Source: Cohnella algarum (lineage in GTDB: Bacteria; Bacillota; Bacilli; Paenibacillales; Paenibacillaceae). Taken from it: DNA of 64,000 nt. The notes under the pieces are model-generated. The model searched no databases. It saw only the letters and a program-made list of their open reading frames with translations, and was not told the DNA's origin. Location: contig NZ_JAFHKM010000002.1 of NCBI RefSeq assembly GCF_016937515.1, positions 1,545,001 to 1,609,000 of the forward strand, read 5' to 3'. The position numbers and the translations under genes were made by a program. Positions 1 to 9,606 of the stretch are shown here, piece by piece. Each line of letters begins with the position of its first letter. Position 1 is the stretch's first letter.

Positions 1-1213
1 TCAGCGCCTTGCTTTCCTCCATCCGCAGCTTGATGACGTACTCCCACAGGTTGTGCCCGGTATGTTTCTTGAACAGGTAGCTCAAATAGTTCGGACTGAC
101 GTGGGTTTTCCGCGCGACCTCGTGAATCGTCAGCCCTTTTTGGCCGTAATTTTCCTCGATGTACGCCTTGGCGCTTTCGACGATCCGGTTGTTTTGCGTG
201 TGAAGCTCTTCCCGGGAAGGGTCCCGGGCATAATGGTGCCAGTTGAAATCGCCGTAATAAAACACGTGGTAATCCCCGTGCTCGCCGCTCCACAGAATCG
301 CCTTGTCCGCCTGGCGGCTCAGCGCGCCGAGAAAGCGGACCCCCTGCATAATCTGGCTGATCCCGACCGTGCACAGGATGCCGAGATATTTATGGATGTG
401 GTGGTGCAGGCTGCGTCCGATCATTTCGAGCCGGTTGAGCTTGTTGACGCCGGGATCGGCGTATTCCGCCTCGCTCCACTGGACGATGACCGCGATCTCC
501 AAATCCCGCGTATAAAAGGACAGCGCGTTCCATTCCCCGTGCAGCAGCTCCTTGACGACGTTCAGCGCGGCATATTGAAACAGCCGGACGTCCCGGTCGG
601 GGGTCCCGGTCCGCTCCTTCTCCCCGGGAAGGGCGAGCTTGAGCTTGATCACGGCAAAATAAGGCCCGGACAGCCCCAGCTCCCGCAGGTCTTCCGCCGC
701 TTCGCCCGGGTCCGCCGCCGACGGCTCGCCCGCTTCCGCCAGCAGGCGGTTCAGTCGCTCGGCATTGTCGGCGTCCGGCTCCTCCATCCGGAAAGGCTCC
801 CGGTCCCCGGACAGCCATTCCTCCGGCTGCGGCGCCGGCTTATCCAATTTCAGCAGCGCGTTGCGCACCGAATCCAGAAACTGCTCGCCGTTGAGCGGCT
901 TGACCAGGTAGTCCCTGGCCCCGAGCCGGACGGCCATTTGGGCGTACTGGAACGTCTCGTGGGCTGAAATGATGATCGTCTGCACCCACGGCTTGAGAAT
1001 TTTCGCCTGGTGCATCAGCTCGATGCCGTCCATCTCTCCCATCCGGATGTCCGTCACGATCAGGTCGATCTCCTCCATCCGAACGTAGTCGAGCGCCTCA
1101 TGGCCGCTGCAGGCCGTCACGATCCGGCCGACCGGCAGGCCCGAGGACGCCAGCAGCCCGGCCAGCCCCTGGCAAATCAGCTTCTCGTCGTCCGCGACCA
1201 AAATGTTGTACAT
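1..1213 (-). CDS. AraC-type response regulator (YesN-like), C-terminus cut by window edge
   Basis: The reading frame starts at the ATG at 1213 and runs off the left edge, giving about 404 residues. It opens with a CheY-like receiver (MYNILVADDEKLICQG; acidic pair DDE, phospho-acceptor Asp in LIVTDIRM, Lys in YLVKPL). A long middle region follows. The visible end is the start of an AraC helix-turn-helix (VARKTHVSPNYLSYLFKKHTG). It should bind DNA after phosphorylation by the kinase encoded just upstream, 19 bp away on the same strand. The pair is divergent from the GH87 glucanase gene, so that gene is the likely target (inference). Confidence 0.93.
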   Translation of the reverse strand, partial: MYNILVADDEKLICQGLAGLLASSGLPVGRIVTACSGHEALDYVRMEEIDLIVTDIRMGEMDGIELMHQAKILKPWVQTIIISAHETFQYAQMAVRLGARDYLVKPLNGEQFLDSVRNALLKLDKPAPQPEEWLSGDREPFRMEEPDADNAERLNRLLAEAGEPSAADPGEAAEDLRELGLSGPYFAVIKLKLALPGEKERTGTPDRDVRLFQYAALNVVKELLHGEWNALSFYTRDLEIAVIVQWSEAEYADPGVNKLNRLEMIGRSLHHHIHKYLGILCTVGISQIMQGVRFLGALSRQADKAILWSGEHGDYHVFYYGDFNWHHYARDPSREELHTQNNRIVESAKAYIEENYGQKGLTIHEVARKTHVSPNYLSYLFKKHTGHNLWEYVIKLRMEESKAL

Positions 1214-1232
1214 GCCTTCGTCCCCCTCTGCG

Positions 1233-3068
1233 TTATGCGCCGAAGCTTTCCGTCCGGGGCAGCGCAATCGTCGCGACGGTGCCGCCCTCCGGCCGGGCCG
1301 CGTAGCTCAGGCCGTATTCCTCCCCGAAGTGCAGCCGGATGCGCTGATGAATGTTGCGGATGCCGTAACCGGCGGACGGGCTCGGATTCTCGTCGTTCAA
1401 CAGCCGGCCGATGGCCGCCGGATCCGGCGCTTTATACCCGTTGTCCTCGATGGCGATCCGCACGCGGCCTTCTTCTTCGGCGGCCCGGATCGCGATTTCG
1501 CCGTCTTCGCCCATGTTTTTCACGCCATGGATGATAGCGTTTTCAATCAGCGGCTGGAGCGTGATTTTCGGTATCGCGCACGAGCGCAAAGCCGCGGGAA
1601 TGTCCCAAATTACCCGGAAGCCGTATTCGTGCCGGTGCTCCTGCAGCTTGATGTAGGCGGAAGCGTGCTGCAGCTCCTCCTCCAGCGTAATCAGCTCCCG
1701 TCCGCGGCTCAGGCTGATTTTCATCAGCTTGGACAGCTCCTTGATCATTTCCGCCGAAGATTTGCCCCCCTCCATCGCGCTTTTCCAGTAGATGCTTTCC
1801 AGCGTGTTGTACAGCAAATGCGGATTGATCTGCTGGTACAGGATTTGCAGCTGCGCCTCCTTCTGCTTGATGTCCATTTGATATTTGTAGCGCACGAGCC
1901 CGTTCAGCCGGCGGGCCATGTCGTAGATGCTGGAGACGAGCACGCCGACTTCGTCGTTTCTTCGCTGCTTCGGCGTTTCCGGCACCGTTTTGCCCGGTTC
2001 GTATCTTCGCACGAAATAGACGAGCCGCTGCAGCGGAGCCATCAGCCCTCTCCAGAAGTACAGGATCAGGGCCAGCCCCACCGCGAAATAGGCCACGGAG
2101 ATGAGCCAAATGATCCGCTTGATTTCGTTTTGCTGCTGCAGCAGTCCCTTCAGCGGAACCTTGTAGACCAGCTTCTGCTGAAGCGCCGCGTTATGATGGA
2201 CGACGTAAATAAAATCGCGGGTGATGACGTCCCGGCTCCCGGCGACCGGGCCTCCCGCGGCCGCCTCCGCCGGCAATTCCAGCACCCGCCCCGCCTCCGG
2301 CGGCAGGGCGAGCTCCCCGTCCGCCCCCGGCATCGCCGCCGTCAAAATCCGGTTGTTCCAGTCGGTGAAATAAAGCTCGCCTTCCGGGACCGAAACGGTT
2401 TGCAGCGATTCTCCGATCCGCGCCTCCACGTTCGAGACGACCAGCACGCCGATCGTCCCGCCCTCGTCGATGCGGTTGATCGCCCGGACGTACGCGAGCG
2501 TTCGCTGATTTTTTTGCCCTTCGGCCGGAGGCGACAAATGCTCGATCAAGCGCAAATAGCCGTTCCCTTTTTTGGCGACGGCTTCATCGAACCATTCCGG
2601 CTTCTCCCGTTCAAGAAAAAAATAAACCCCGGCTTTTCCGGATTCCGGATAATAAGGAGCAAACGAATACGCGTTCGTCGGGTCGTACACAAACAGCGAA
2701 TAATAGAGCCGCTCATGCTGGCCGGCTTCCTCGGAATAACTGTTGAGCAGATTGCCCAGCCTCTCGTAGGTTTTCACCCGCTCCGTCACCGAACCGTCCG
2801 CGGCCGGATCCAGCTGCTGGACCAGCGGATGCTGAAACACCGTCGAGGCCACCTTGTGGATCGATTCGATATCCCGGCTGATCAGCCGAAAGTTTTGATT
2901 GTTCAACTCGAGATAGGCGTTGGTGACGTTTCGTTTCAAAATTTGATCCGCTTTATAGTTACCATACGAGTTCAAAATGAACAAAGGGACGACCAGCGCC
3001 AAAAACACCAGGATCAGCTGCTGCTTCAGGCCGATCCGCTTGAACGGGCTTTGGAATCCCGCATTCAC
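1233..3068 (-). CDS. Sensor histidine kinase, YesM type
   Basis: A 611-aa membrane kinase. An N-terminal membrane segment (about residues 17-36, QLILVFLALVVPLFILN) and a second one near residue 325-345 enclose an extracellular sensor of about 290 residues. A HAMP-like linker follows. The phospho-acceptor box is QINPHLLYNTLESIYW and the ATPase domain has PLIENAIIHG and GYGIRNIHQR. This is the classical layout of kinases that control extracellular polysaccharide use in Paenibacillus and Bacillus. It is co-transcribed with the response regulator behind it and divergent from the glucanase gene. Confidence 0.93.
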   Translation of the reverse strand: MNAGFQSPFKRIGLKQQLILVFLALVVPLFILNSYGNYKADQILKRNVTNAYLELNNQNFRLISRDIESIHKVASTVFQHPLVQQLDPAADGSVTERVKTYERLGNLLNSYSEEAGQHERLYYSLFVYDPTNAYSFAPYYPESGKAGVYFFLEREKPEWFDEAVAKKGNGYLRLIEHLSPPAEGQKNQRTLAYVRAINRIDEGGTIGVLVVSNVEARIGESLQTVSVPEGELYFTDWNNRILTAAMPGADGELALPPEAGRVLELPAEAAAGGPVAGSRDVITRDFIYVVHHNAALQQKLVYKVPLKGLLQQQNEIKRIIWLISVAYFAVGLALILYFWRGLMAPLQRLVYFVRRYEPGKTVPETPKQRRNDEVGVLVSSIYDMARRLNGLVRYKYQMDIKQKEAQLQILYQQINPHLLYNTLESIYWKSAMEGGKSSAEMIKELSKLMKISLSRGRELITLEEELQHASAYIKLQEHRHEYGFRVIWDIPAALRSCAIPKITLQPLIENAIIHGVKNMGEDGEIAIRAAEEEGRVRIAIEDNGYKAPDPAAIGRLLNDENPSPSAGYGIRNIHQRIRLHFGEEYGLSYAARPEGGTVATIALPRTESFGA

Positions 3069-3399
3069 CTGTTTTCCACCTCCGGCTCTTTCACTATAGC
3101 AAGCCCGAAAACCCGCAAGGGATGCGCATTTCTACGCATATCGTGGCGATTCCTAAGATTTGGCGCGGATTCAAAATGAAGTGTAATCAATCCGGCGGTT
3201 AAAAGCAACGAAGTTCGTTCGGCCGATGCATAGTCCCGCACACAAAAACGATAGAATCGCTCCTTCATCCGCATGCGCATCTATTTTATGATCGCCTTGC
3301 AACACGTCTTGGCAGGATGAAAAAGGAAAGGAGGGCAGCCGGTTTTTTTGATACCGCTTACATCCTCTAGAGGGATGGCTATTCCATTTCGAAGGGAGA
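3069..3399. other. Divergent control region between kinase and GH87 gene
   Basis: This 331-bp gap must hold the promoters of both the kinase/regulator operon and the glucanase gene. TATAGT-like and TAGAAT-like hexamers occur on the minus and plus sides (near 3095 and 3252), but I see no convincing paired -35 box with good spacing. A short dyad built on ATGCGCATTTCTACGCAT lies around 3122-3139. No ORF in this gap looks real. Confidence 0.4.
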
Positions 3400-6300
3400 A
3401 TGAAGTTCGTGAACATGCAAAGACGATTAGCCGCCTGGGTCTGCATCCTGTCCATAGCGGCGGGAATGTTCCTGGCCGCCATCGGCGCGCCCGGCCGCGT
3501 TCAGGCGGCGGGAGGACCGAATCTGGCGGCGGGCAAGCCCGCGACGGCTTCGAGCCACGCGGACGTGTACGTCGCATCCAACGCGACCGACGGCAATCCG
3601 GGCACATATTGGGAAAGCGCGAACCACGCTTTTCCGCAATGGATCCAGGTCGATCTCGGCAGCGCGGTCCCGATCGACCGGGTCGTGCTGAAGCTGCCCG
3701 CCGGATGGGAGAGCCGGTCGCAAACGCTGACCGTTCAGGGGAGCGCGGACGGAACGAGCTTCGCGACTTTGAAAGCGTCGGCCGGCTACGTCTTCGATCC
3801 GAACGCCGCGAATGCGGCGACGATCGACTTCGCTGCGGCCAGCGCGCGTTACGTGCGGATCCACATCGCCGCCAACACCGGCTGGCCGGCGGGGCAGGTG
3901 TCCGAGCTCGAGGTGTACGGCGCTTCCCCGTCCGGAGGCAACGAGACGAACCTGGCCGTCGGCAAGCCGATCGCCGCGTCCTCCTCCACTTTCACCTATG
4001 TCGCGGCCAATGCCAACGATAACGACCTCGGCACCTATTGGGAGGGCAACGGCCATCCGAGCACGCTCGCCGTCGACCTCGGAGCCAATGCCCACGTCTC
4101 GTCGGTCGTCGTCAAGCTGAATCCGGACCCGGTATGGGCGACGCGCACGCAGACGATCCAGGTGCTGGGGCGCGATCAGAGCTCCGCGGCGTTCGCGAAC
4201 CTGGTTTCCGCCGCCTCGTATACGTTCGACCCGGCTTCGCAAAATACCGTGACGATTCCCGTCAACGCTACGGCCGGCAGCGTGCAGCTGCGGTTCACGG
4301 CCAACTCGGGAGCGCCGGGCGGGCAAGTCGCCGAATTCCAGGTTATCGGCGCGCCGGCTCCGAATCCGGACCTGACGGTCACCGGAATCTCCTGGTCGCC
4401 CGCCTCTCCGCTGGAGACGGACGGCCTTACGCTGAGCGCAACCGTCCGAAATGCCGGTTCCGTCGCGTCCGCCGCGACCGAGGTGAACTTCTACCTCGGC
4501 GACGACCTTGCGGGAACGGCTTCCGTCGGCGCGCTTGCCGCCGGCGAGTCGGCGACCGTCTCCGCGAACGCCGGACCGAAGGACGCCGGCTCCTATGCCG
4601 TCACCGCCAAGGCGGACGAGAGCAACGCCGTCATCGAGACCGATGAAGCGAACAACAACTACACGCACCCCGAGCCGCTTGTCATCGGCCCGATTCAAAG
4701 CTCCGACCTGATCGGAACCGTGTCATGGACGCCCGGCAATCCGAACGGCGGCGATGCCGTCGCCTTCTCCGTCACCCTGAAGAACCAGGGCAACATCGCT
4801 TCCGCGGGCGGCGCTCACGGCGTTACGGTCGAGCTGAAGAACGCGGCGGGCGCCGTCGTTCAAACGTTTAGCGGCTCCTACAACGGAAGCCTGGCTCCGG
4901 GAGCGTCGGCCATCGTGACCTTGGGCTCCTGGACGGCGGCCGACGGCAGCTATACGGTCACGACGACGGTTGCGGCGGACGCGAACGAAGCCGCGGTCAA
5001 ACGCTCCAACAACGTCAGCACGTCCAGCCTGTATGCCGGCCGAGGCGCGAACATGCCGTTTACCGTCCTGGAGGCCGAGTCCTCCTCCAACGCCACGAAC
5101 GGCACGAGGCTCGCTCCGAACTTTACGCCGGGCGACTTCGCGGGCGAAGCCTCCGGACGTTCGGCCGTCTATCTGGATGCGACCGGAGAATACGTCGAGT
5201 TTACGCTGCCCTCCCCGGCCAATGCGTTCGTCCTGCGCAACGCCGTGGCGGAGAATACGGCCGGAACGATCAGCCTTTACGCGGACGGCGTCGACAAAGG
5301 CGACTTTTCCGTCACCTCCAAGTTCTCCTACGTGTACGCCACGCCTTCCACGCTCGGAGAGCTGGGCTATAACAACTCGGGCTCCAAAGCTTACTGGCTC
5401 TACGAGGATTCGCAGCTTTTGCTCGATCAAACGTATCCGGCCGGAACCAGGATCCGGATTCAGAAAGACGCCGGAGACGTTCCCTGGATCTACGTGGATA
5501 TGATCGAGACGGAGCATGTCGCGCCGCCCGCTTCGAATCCGGACCCGGACAAATACGTGGAAGTGTCGGGCGCCAAATCGATCGAGCAGGCGCTGAACGA
5601 GTTCAGGCAGGATTCGACCAAGAAAGGAATCTTCATTCCGGCCGGCGAATGGACGCTGTCGTCGAAAATTTACTTGTACGGCCGGGCGACCGAAATTATC
5701 GGCGCCGGTCCCTGGCACACGAAGCTGGTCGCTCCGCAAAACCAGACGAATACCGACATCGGCTTCAATATCGGCTCTTCCGCGAACGGCTCCACCATCA
5801 AAAACTTGTCCGCCTGGGGCAACTACGTCTACAGGGTGGACGGACCGGGGAAATTCATTGACGGGAACGGCATGCAGAACGTCACCGTCGAGAACGTCTG
5901 GGCCGAACACTTCGTCTGTCTGTATTGGGGAGTGAACTCTTCGCACAATACGTTCCGCAACAACCGGATCAAAAACATGTTCGCGGACGGCATCAACATG
6001 ACCAACGGTTCGTCCTACAACGTCATCGACAACAACTATGCCCGCGCCACCGGCGACGACTCGTTCGCCCTGTTCAGCGCCATCGATGCGGGCGGCTCCT
6101 ACAACGTCGGCAACGAATACACGAACCTTACGGCCGTCAACGTCCGGCGCGCTGCCGCTTTCGCCGTCTACGGCGGCCAGGACAACCGGTTTCAAAATTT
6201 GTACGGCGCGGATACGCTGACGTACCCGGGCCTGACGATCAGCAGCCTAAGCTTCGGATACAACACGCTGGGGTTCGGCGATCTCGATACCGTCATCGAC

Positions 6301-6717
6301 GGCGTAACGCTGGACCGCACGGGCGGCGATTTCTGGACCAGCGTCGGAGCGGACGACAAGATCAACGATTACCAGAACTTCGGCGCCATCTGGTTCTACG
6401 GAGGCGATCGGGACTTCAAGAACATTCTGGTGAAAAATGTGGACATCAACGATCCGGTTTACTTCGGCTTGATGTTCCAGTCCAAGTCGCCGGAGAACCT
6501 TCCGATGCAGAACGTTCGCCTGGAAAACATCGCGATTAACAACCCGGCCCGCTACGGCATCAAGCTTGTCGCCAAAGCCGAGGAAGGGCAAGGCCCGGTC
6601 GTCGGGTCGGCAAGCTTTACGAACGTCCAAGTGAACAATCCCGGCGTCGCAGCCATCTACGGCGAGGACAAATCCCCGAACTTCAACGTCATTCGGATGT
6701 CGGGGAATAACTGGTAG
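3400..6717 (+). CDS. Secreted modular GH87 alpha-1,3-glucanase (mutanase)
   Basis: A 1105-aa exported enzyme expected to cut alpha-1,3-glucan. After a signal peptide (likely cleavage near VQA-AGG, residue 36) come two discoidin-like F5/8C modules (about 37-175 and 180-320), two CARDB-like modules (about 325-430 and 435-545), a CBM6/35-like module (about 550-705) and a right-handed beta-helix (about 715-1105). In the helix, Asp in FADGINM is followed 23 and 24 residues later by the pair in TGDDSF. That matches the catalytic aspartate spacing I recall for GH87. AAGGGAG lies only 1 nt before the ATG, so the GTG at 3409 is an alternative start. Confidence 0.88.
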   Translation: MKFVNMQRRLAAWVCILSIAAGMFLAAIGAPGRVQAAGGPNLAAGKPATASSHADVYVASNATDGNPGTYWESANHAFPQWIQVDLGSAVPIDRVVLKLPAGWESRSQTLTVQGSADGTSFATLKASAGYVFDPNAANAATIDFAAASARYVRIHIAANTGWPAGQVSELEVYGASPSGGNETNLAVGKPIAASSSTFTYVAANANDNDLGTYWEGNGHPSTLAVDLGANAHVSSVVVKLNPDPVWATRTQTIQVLGRDQSSAAFANLVSAASYTFDPASQNTVTIPVNATAGSVQLRFTANSGAPGGQVAEFQVIGAPAPNPDLTVTGISWSPASPLETDGLTLSATVRNAGSVASAATEVNFYLGDDLAGTASVGALAAGESATVSANAGPKDAGSYAVTAKADESNAVIETDEANNNYTHPEPLVIGPIQSSDLIGTVSWTPGNPNGGDAVAFSVTLKNQGNIASAGGAHGVTVELKNAAGAVVQTFSGSYNGSLAPGASAIVTLGSWTAADGSYTVTTTVAADANEAAVKRSNNVSTSSLYAGRGANMPFTVLEAESSSNATNGTRLAPNFTPGDFAGEASGRSAVYLDATGEYVEFTLPSPANAFVLRNAVAENTAGTISLYADGVDKGDFSVTSKFSYVYATPSTLGELGYNNSGSKAYWLYEDSQLLLDQTYPAGTRIRIQKDAGDVPWIYVDMIETEHVAPPASNPDPDKYVEVSGAKSIEQALNEFRQDSTKKGIFIPAGEWTLSSKIYLYGRATEIIGAGPWHTKLVAPQNQTNTDIGFNIGSSANGSTIKNLSAWGNYVYRVDGPGKFIDGNGMQNVTVENVWAEHFVCLYWGVNSSHNTFRNNRIKNMFADGINMTNGSSYNVIDNNYARATGDDSFALFSAIDAGGSYNVGNEYTNLTAVNVRRAAAFAVYGGQDNRFQNLYGADTLTYPGLTISSLSFGYNTLGFGDLDTVIDGVTLDRTGGDFWTSVGADDKINDYQNFGAIWFYGGDRDFKNILVKNVDINDPVYFGLMFQSKSPENLPMQNVRLENIAINNPARYGIKLVAKAEEGQGPVVGSASFTNVQVNNPGVAAIYGEDKSPNFNVIRMSGNNW

Positions 6718-6741
6718 CCGCTTCCGCCATGCTGCGCTTTA

Positions 6742-6770
6742 GGGCCATCCGCAGCGGATGGCCCTTCGTT
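6742..6770 (+). terminator. Terminator of the GH87 gene
   Basis: A perfect 9-bp stem (GGGCCATCC at 6742-6750, GGATGGCCC at 6756-6764) closes a short loop 24 bp after the stop codon and is followed by the T-rich run TTCGTTTGAATTT. It may also serve the convergent HelD gene ending at 6781. Confidence 0.8.
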
Positions 6771-6780
6771 TGAATTTAAC

Positions 6781-9219
6781 CTATTGCCCCACCTCATACA
6801 AGGACTTATCCATCGCCTGAACGAACGGGCTCCACTCGCCGGCCGCGTAAAGCAGCAGCCGATGCATGGCGCGCGTGCACGCCGTATAAAACAGCTTGCG
6901 CTCGCTCTCCCGATAATACGTCCGCGAAGAGGCGTCGTAAATCAGAACGGCATCGAATTCGACGCCCTTGGCGAGATACACGGGAATGATCAAGGTTCCC
7001 TTCTCGAAGGCGGGCGTGTTCTTCGTCACATGCTTCAGCCCCCGGCAGCCCAGAGACGTCAAGAGATCGTAGGCCTCCTTGCTCTCGGCCGCCGTCTTCG
7101 TCACGACGCCGATGGAGGCGAAGCCTTCCGCCTGCAGAGCCGCGAGATCCTCCGCGATGCGCGCCGCCGACTGCTCCGCGCTGTCCGTCTTCGCGAGGAG
7201 CGGCTTCTTCCCGCTTCTTTCGAAGGGCACGATCTCCTCGCCGCCCGGCAGCAGCGATTTCGTGAACTCCACGATCTCGCGGGTCGACCGGTAACTGCGA
7301 ACGAGGCGGAACAACGTTGTTTCAGACTCGCCGTAAAGCCGGACGAGCGGCGAAGCTTCGCCGTACAGCTCCGTAGCCTGAGCGAAGATGGCCTGGCCGA
7401 AATCGCCAAGCACGGTCATGCGGGCGCGGGGGAACATTTTTTTGAGAAACTCGTATTGAAACATCGAATAATCCTGACCCTCGTCGACGAAAACGTGCCG
7501 GATCTCCGTGTTCGTCCGCACGCCCTCGACGAGCTCTTTTAAATACAGGTACGGCGTCGCATCCTCATAAAAAAGTTCGAGCCGGCCGAGCTTCTCCCGG
7601 GTCTGTCGGCAGATTTCCGGCCAGAGCGCGGGAAGGTCCGCTTCGTTCGTCCACTTTGGAAAGGCCCCTTCCTCTTCGAACAACTGGACGTAAAGGCCCG
7701 CCATATCGATGAACGACATCCGCTTCACGGCTCGTCTCAGCGGCTTAAAGCGCTCCTTCACGATCATCCGGCGCAGCAGTTCTTCTTCCCGCTCGGCAAA
7801 GTCGAAATCGCCCTCGTCCGATCGGCTTTGGCCGGTCAGCCTTTCGCGGACTTCCTCGTAATGTTCGGCAAAATCAAAAACGCCCCTCTCTTTTTGCAGT
7901 TGGCCGTACGCCTCGGCGTACTGATCCTTGTCGAGATAATCGAGCTCCTCCCGAACCCAGAACGCCTCCCGCTCCTTGCGCTCCAGCAAGGTCAATTCGC
8001 GCAGCAGCCACTCCTGCAGCTGAGCGACGCGGTTGTTCAGGCGAACGGAAGGATCATAGCCGTAAAACTTCGCTTCCATTTGCTCCGCCGTAATCAAATC
8101 GCGGTCCTGAAACCGAATGCTCTTGAATCGCATGCCCTCCCGCTCCAACCGCTCCGCATAATTCCGGAGGGCCCGGAGGAACGCCGCGGACGCCTTATAC
8201 CGCATCCCGTTCAGCCGAGCTTCGTACCCTTGCCCCGATGGTTCGGTCAACACGTATTCGATCTGATCGAAGGGATCCTCCAACCGGAACGTCTTGCCCA
8301 GCCAATGGTCCAGATATTCCTGGAAGGTCGTCTGCTGCATGTTTTCTTCGCCGAGCTCGGGAAGGACGGTCGAGACGTAACTGTTAAACATCGGATTCGG
8401 AGAAAAAAGAACGATCTGGTCCGCCTTGAGACGCTCGCGGTTTTTGTACAGAAGGTACGCAACGCGTTGTAGCGCCGCCGAGGTTTTCCCGCTGCCGGCC
8501 GCGCCCTGCACGATGAGCATGCGGCTTTCGTCGTCGCGGATTATGGCGTTTTGCTCCTTCTGGATCGTCGCGACGATGCTTTTCATCTGGTTGTCCGCGC
8601 CCTTGCCGAGCGCCTGCTGCAGCAATTCGTCACCGATCGTCAAGCTCGTGTCGAACACGTTCCGAAGCCTGCCCTCGCGAATCTGGTACTGCCGTTTCAG
8701 CGTCATCGTCCCCGCGACGCGTCCCCCCGGCGTGTCATATCCGGCCGCTCCCGGGGAATAGTCGTAGTACATGCTCGCGATCGGAGTGCGCCAGTCGTAC
8801 ACCAGAAAATCCATGCCGTCCGAATCGACGAAGGAGGACACGCCGATATAGATCTGCTCGGTAAAGCCCAAACCGTCCTCGCGAAAATCGATGCGCCCGA
8901 AATAAGGAGACGGCAGCAGCCGTTTCATGTTTTTCCATTGCTGCACCCGGAGGCGGTGGCTTCGCTCCCGTTCGGACAACAACGCTTCCTGCTGCTTGAT
9001 GCTATAGAAGGTCTCTTCAAAATCTTCGTCCGTGCTTGTGTTTACGGTCACTTCCTCCCAAAACCGTTTGCGAATGTCCGCGGCCTGATCGTACAGCCCG
9101 GACACCTCCGGCTCCAATTCGGCGATTCTCGCCTGCAGCTTTTCCATAACCGAATCCAGCCGCTCCTGTTCTTGCTTCCAATCCTCAGCGCCGATCATCT
9201 TTCGCACCCGCTCCTTCAT
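6781..9219 (-). CDS. helD: HelD-like UvrD/Rep-family ATPase (RNA polymerase recycling)
   Basis: An 812-aa superfamily 1 motor. An N-terminal coiled-coil (about residues 5-80) precedes the ATPase core with Walker A GAAGSGKTSAALQR and the DEGQDYS motif. C-terminal helicase motifs include RSYRSTREIVEF and KGVEFDAVLIYDA. In Bacillus, HelD pries stalled RNA polymerase from DNA with its coiled-coil and is not a processive helicase. I chose the ATG at 9219 because the family begins with this coiled-coil. The ATG at 9198, behind AGGAG, is also possible. The longer ATG at 9363 would overlap the small-RNA promoter and has no ribosome site. Confidence 0.88.
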   Translation of the reverse strand: MKERVRKMIGAEDWKQEQERLDSVMEKLQARIAELEPEVSGLYDQAADIRKRFWEEVTVNTSTDEDFEETFYSIKQQEALLSERERSHRLRVQQWKNMKRLLPSPYFGRIDFREDGLGFTEQIYIGVSSFVDSDGMDFLVYDWRTPIASMYYDYSPGAAGYDTPGGRVAGTMTLKRQYQIREGRLRNVFDTSLTIGDELLQQALGKGADNQMKSIVATIQKEQNAIIRDDESRMLIVQGAAGSGKTSAALQRVAYLLYKNRERLKADQIVLFSPNPMFNSYVSTVLPELGEENMQQTTFQEYLDHWLGKTFRLEDPFDQIEYVLTEPSGQGYEARLNGMRYKASAAFLRALRNYAERLEREGMRFKSIRFQDRDLITAEQMEAKFYGYDPSVRLNNRVAQLQEWLLRELTLLERKEREAFWVREELDYLDKDQYAEAYGQLQKERGVFDFAEHYEEVRERLTGQSRSDEGDFDFAEREEELLRRMIVKERFKPLRRAVKRMSFIDMAGLYVQLFEEEGAFPKWTNEADLPALWPEICRQTREKLGRLELFYEDATPYLYLKELVEGVRTNTEIRHVFVDEGQDYSMFQYEFLKKMFPRARMTVLGDFGQAIFAQATELYGEASPLVRLYGESETTLFRLVRSYRSTREIVEFTKSLLPGGEEIVPFERSGKKPLLAKTDSAEQSAARIAEDLAALQAEGFASIGVVTKTAAESKEAYDLLTSLGCRGLKHVTKNTPAFEKGTLIIPVYLAKGVEFDAVLIYDASSRTYYRESERKLFYTACTRAMHRLLLYAAGEWSPFVQAMDKSLYEVGQ

Positions 9220-9242
9220 TCGAATTTGAAGAACAAAAAGGT

Positions 9243-9272
9243 TTGACAAACCGTCATGCCGCATGGTAAGAT
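9243..9272 (+). promoter_or_regulatory. Sigma-A type promoter for a small transcript
   Basis: TTGACA at 9243-9248 and TAAGAT at 9267-9272 are 18 bp apart. This is a near-consensus vegetative promoter pointing right, divergent from helD, with no protein gene downstream before a strong terminator. Confidence 0.65.
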
Positions 9273-9278
9273 TAAATT

Positions 9279-9409
9279 GTAAATAAGATGGATTAACTTT
9301 GCGCAATTTTGAAAAACTGCGCACTGGTTCTCCAATCGTACCACAGTGCTTCTTTGCACGCAACTTTATTTATGCATATGTAAACCCGGCAGCTCTGCCG
9401 GGTTTTTTT
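9279..9409 (+). ncRNA. Predicted independent small RNA, about 130 nt
   Basis: Bounded by the promoter at 9243-9272 and the terminator at 9385-9409. The interval contains no ORF with a ribosome site; the ATG at 9288 meets TAA two codons later. It can fold into at least two hairpins before the terminator: GCGCA...TGCGC at 9301-9322 and CACTG...CAGTG near 9322-9348. I do not recognise it as 6S, SRP, tmRNA, RNase P or a known riboswitch. No gene follows on this strand for 1 kb, so a free-standing regulatory RNA is more likely than a leader. Confidence 0.5.
9385..9409 (+). terminator. Strong intrinsic terminator ending the small RNA
   Basis: CCCGGCAG at 9385-9392 pairs with CTGCCGGG at 9395-9402 and is followed directly by seven T residues. 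Confidence 0.85.
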
Positions 9410-9511
9410 GAATATAGCGGATTCAGCTCCGGCGGCGCCGGTCGGCCGAGGGGAAGTCCTCGTTGGGAGGCCTCGTATTGGAGTCTACTGAGTTTACTGT
9501 GGAGCCTTTTG

Positions 9512-9604
9512 GAAGGCTATTTGGGAGGCTATTGGGAGGCATTGGGAGGCATTGGGAGGCATTGGGAGGCATTGGGACTTTATTGAGGAGTCATTGGGAG
9601 CCTA
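9512..9604 (+). repeat. Tandem 10-bp repeat ATTGGGAGGC
   Basis: Four perfect head-to-tail copies of ATTGGGAGGC occupy 9531-9570. Degenerate copies flank them from about 9512 (GGAAGGCTATTTGGGAGGCT) to 9604. An ORF runs through the array but its sequence is only the translation of the repeat, so I do not call a gene. Confidence 0.85.
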
Positions 9605-9606
9605 TG

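Noticed and set aside
1203..3179. Long plus-strand ORF (658 codons) opposite the histidine kinase
   Set aside because: Antisense shadow of a GC-rich gene: Arg/Pro/His-rich translation with no domain, while the minus frame has complete kinase motifs.
9299..9586. ORF through the small-RNA end and the tandem repeat
   Set aside because: Crosses a strong terminator and encodes translated repeat units; no ribosome site.
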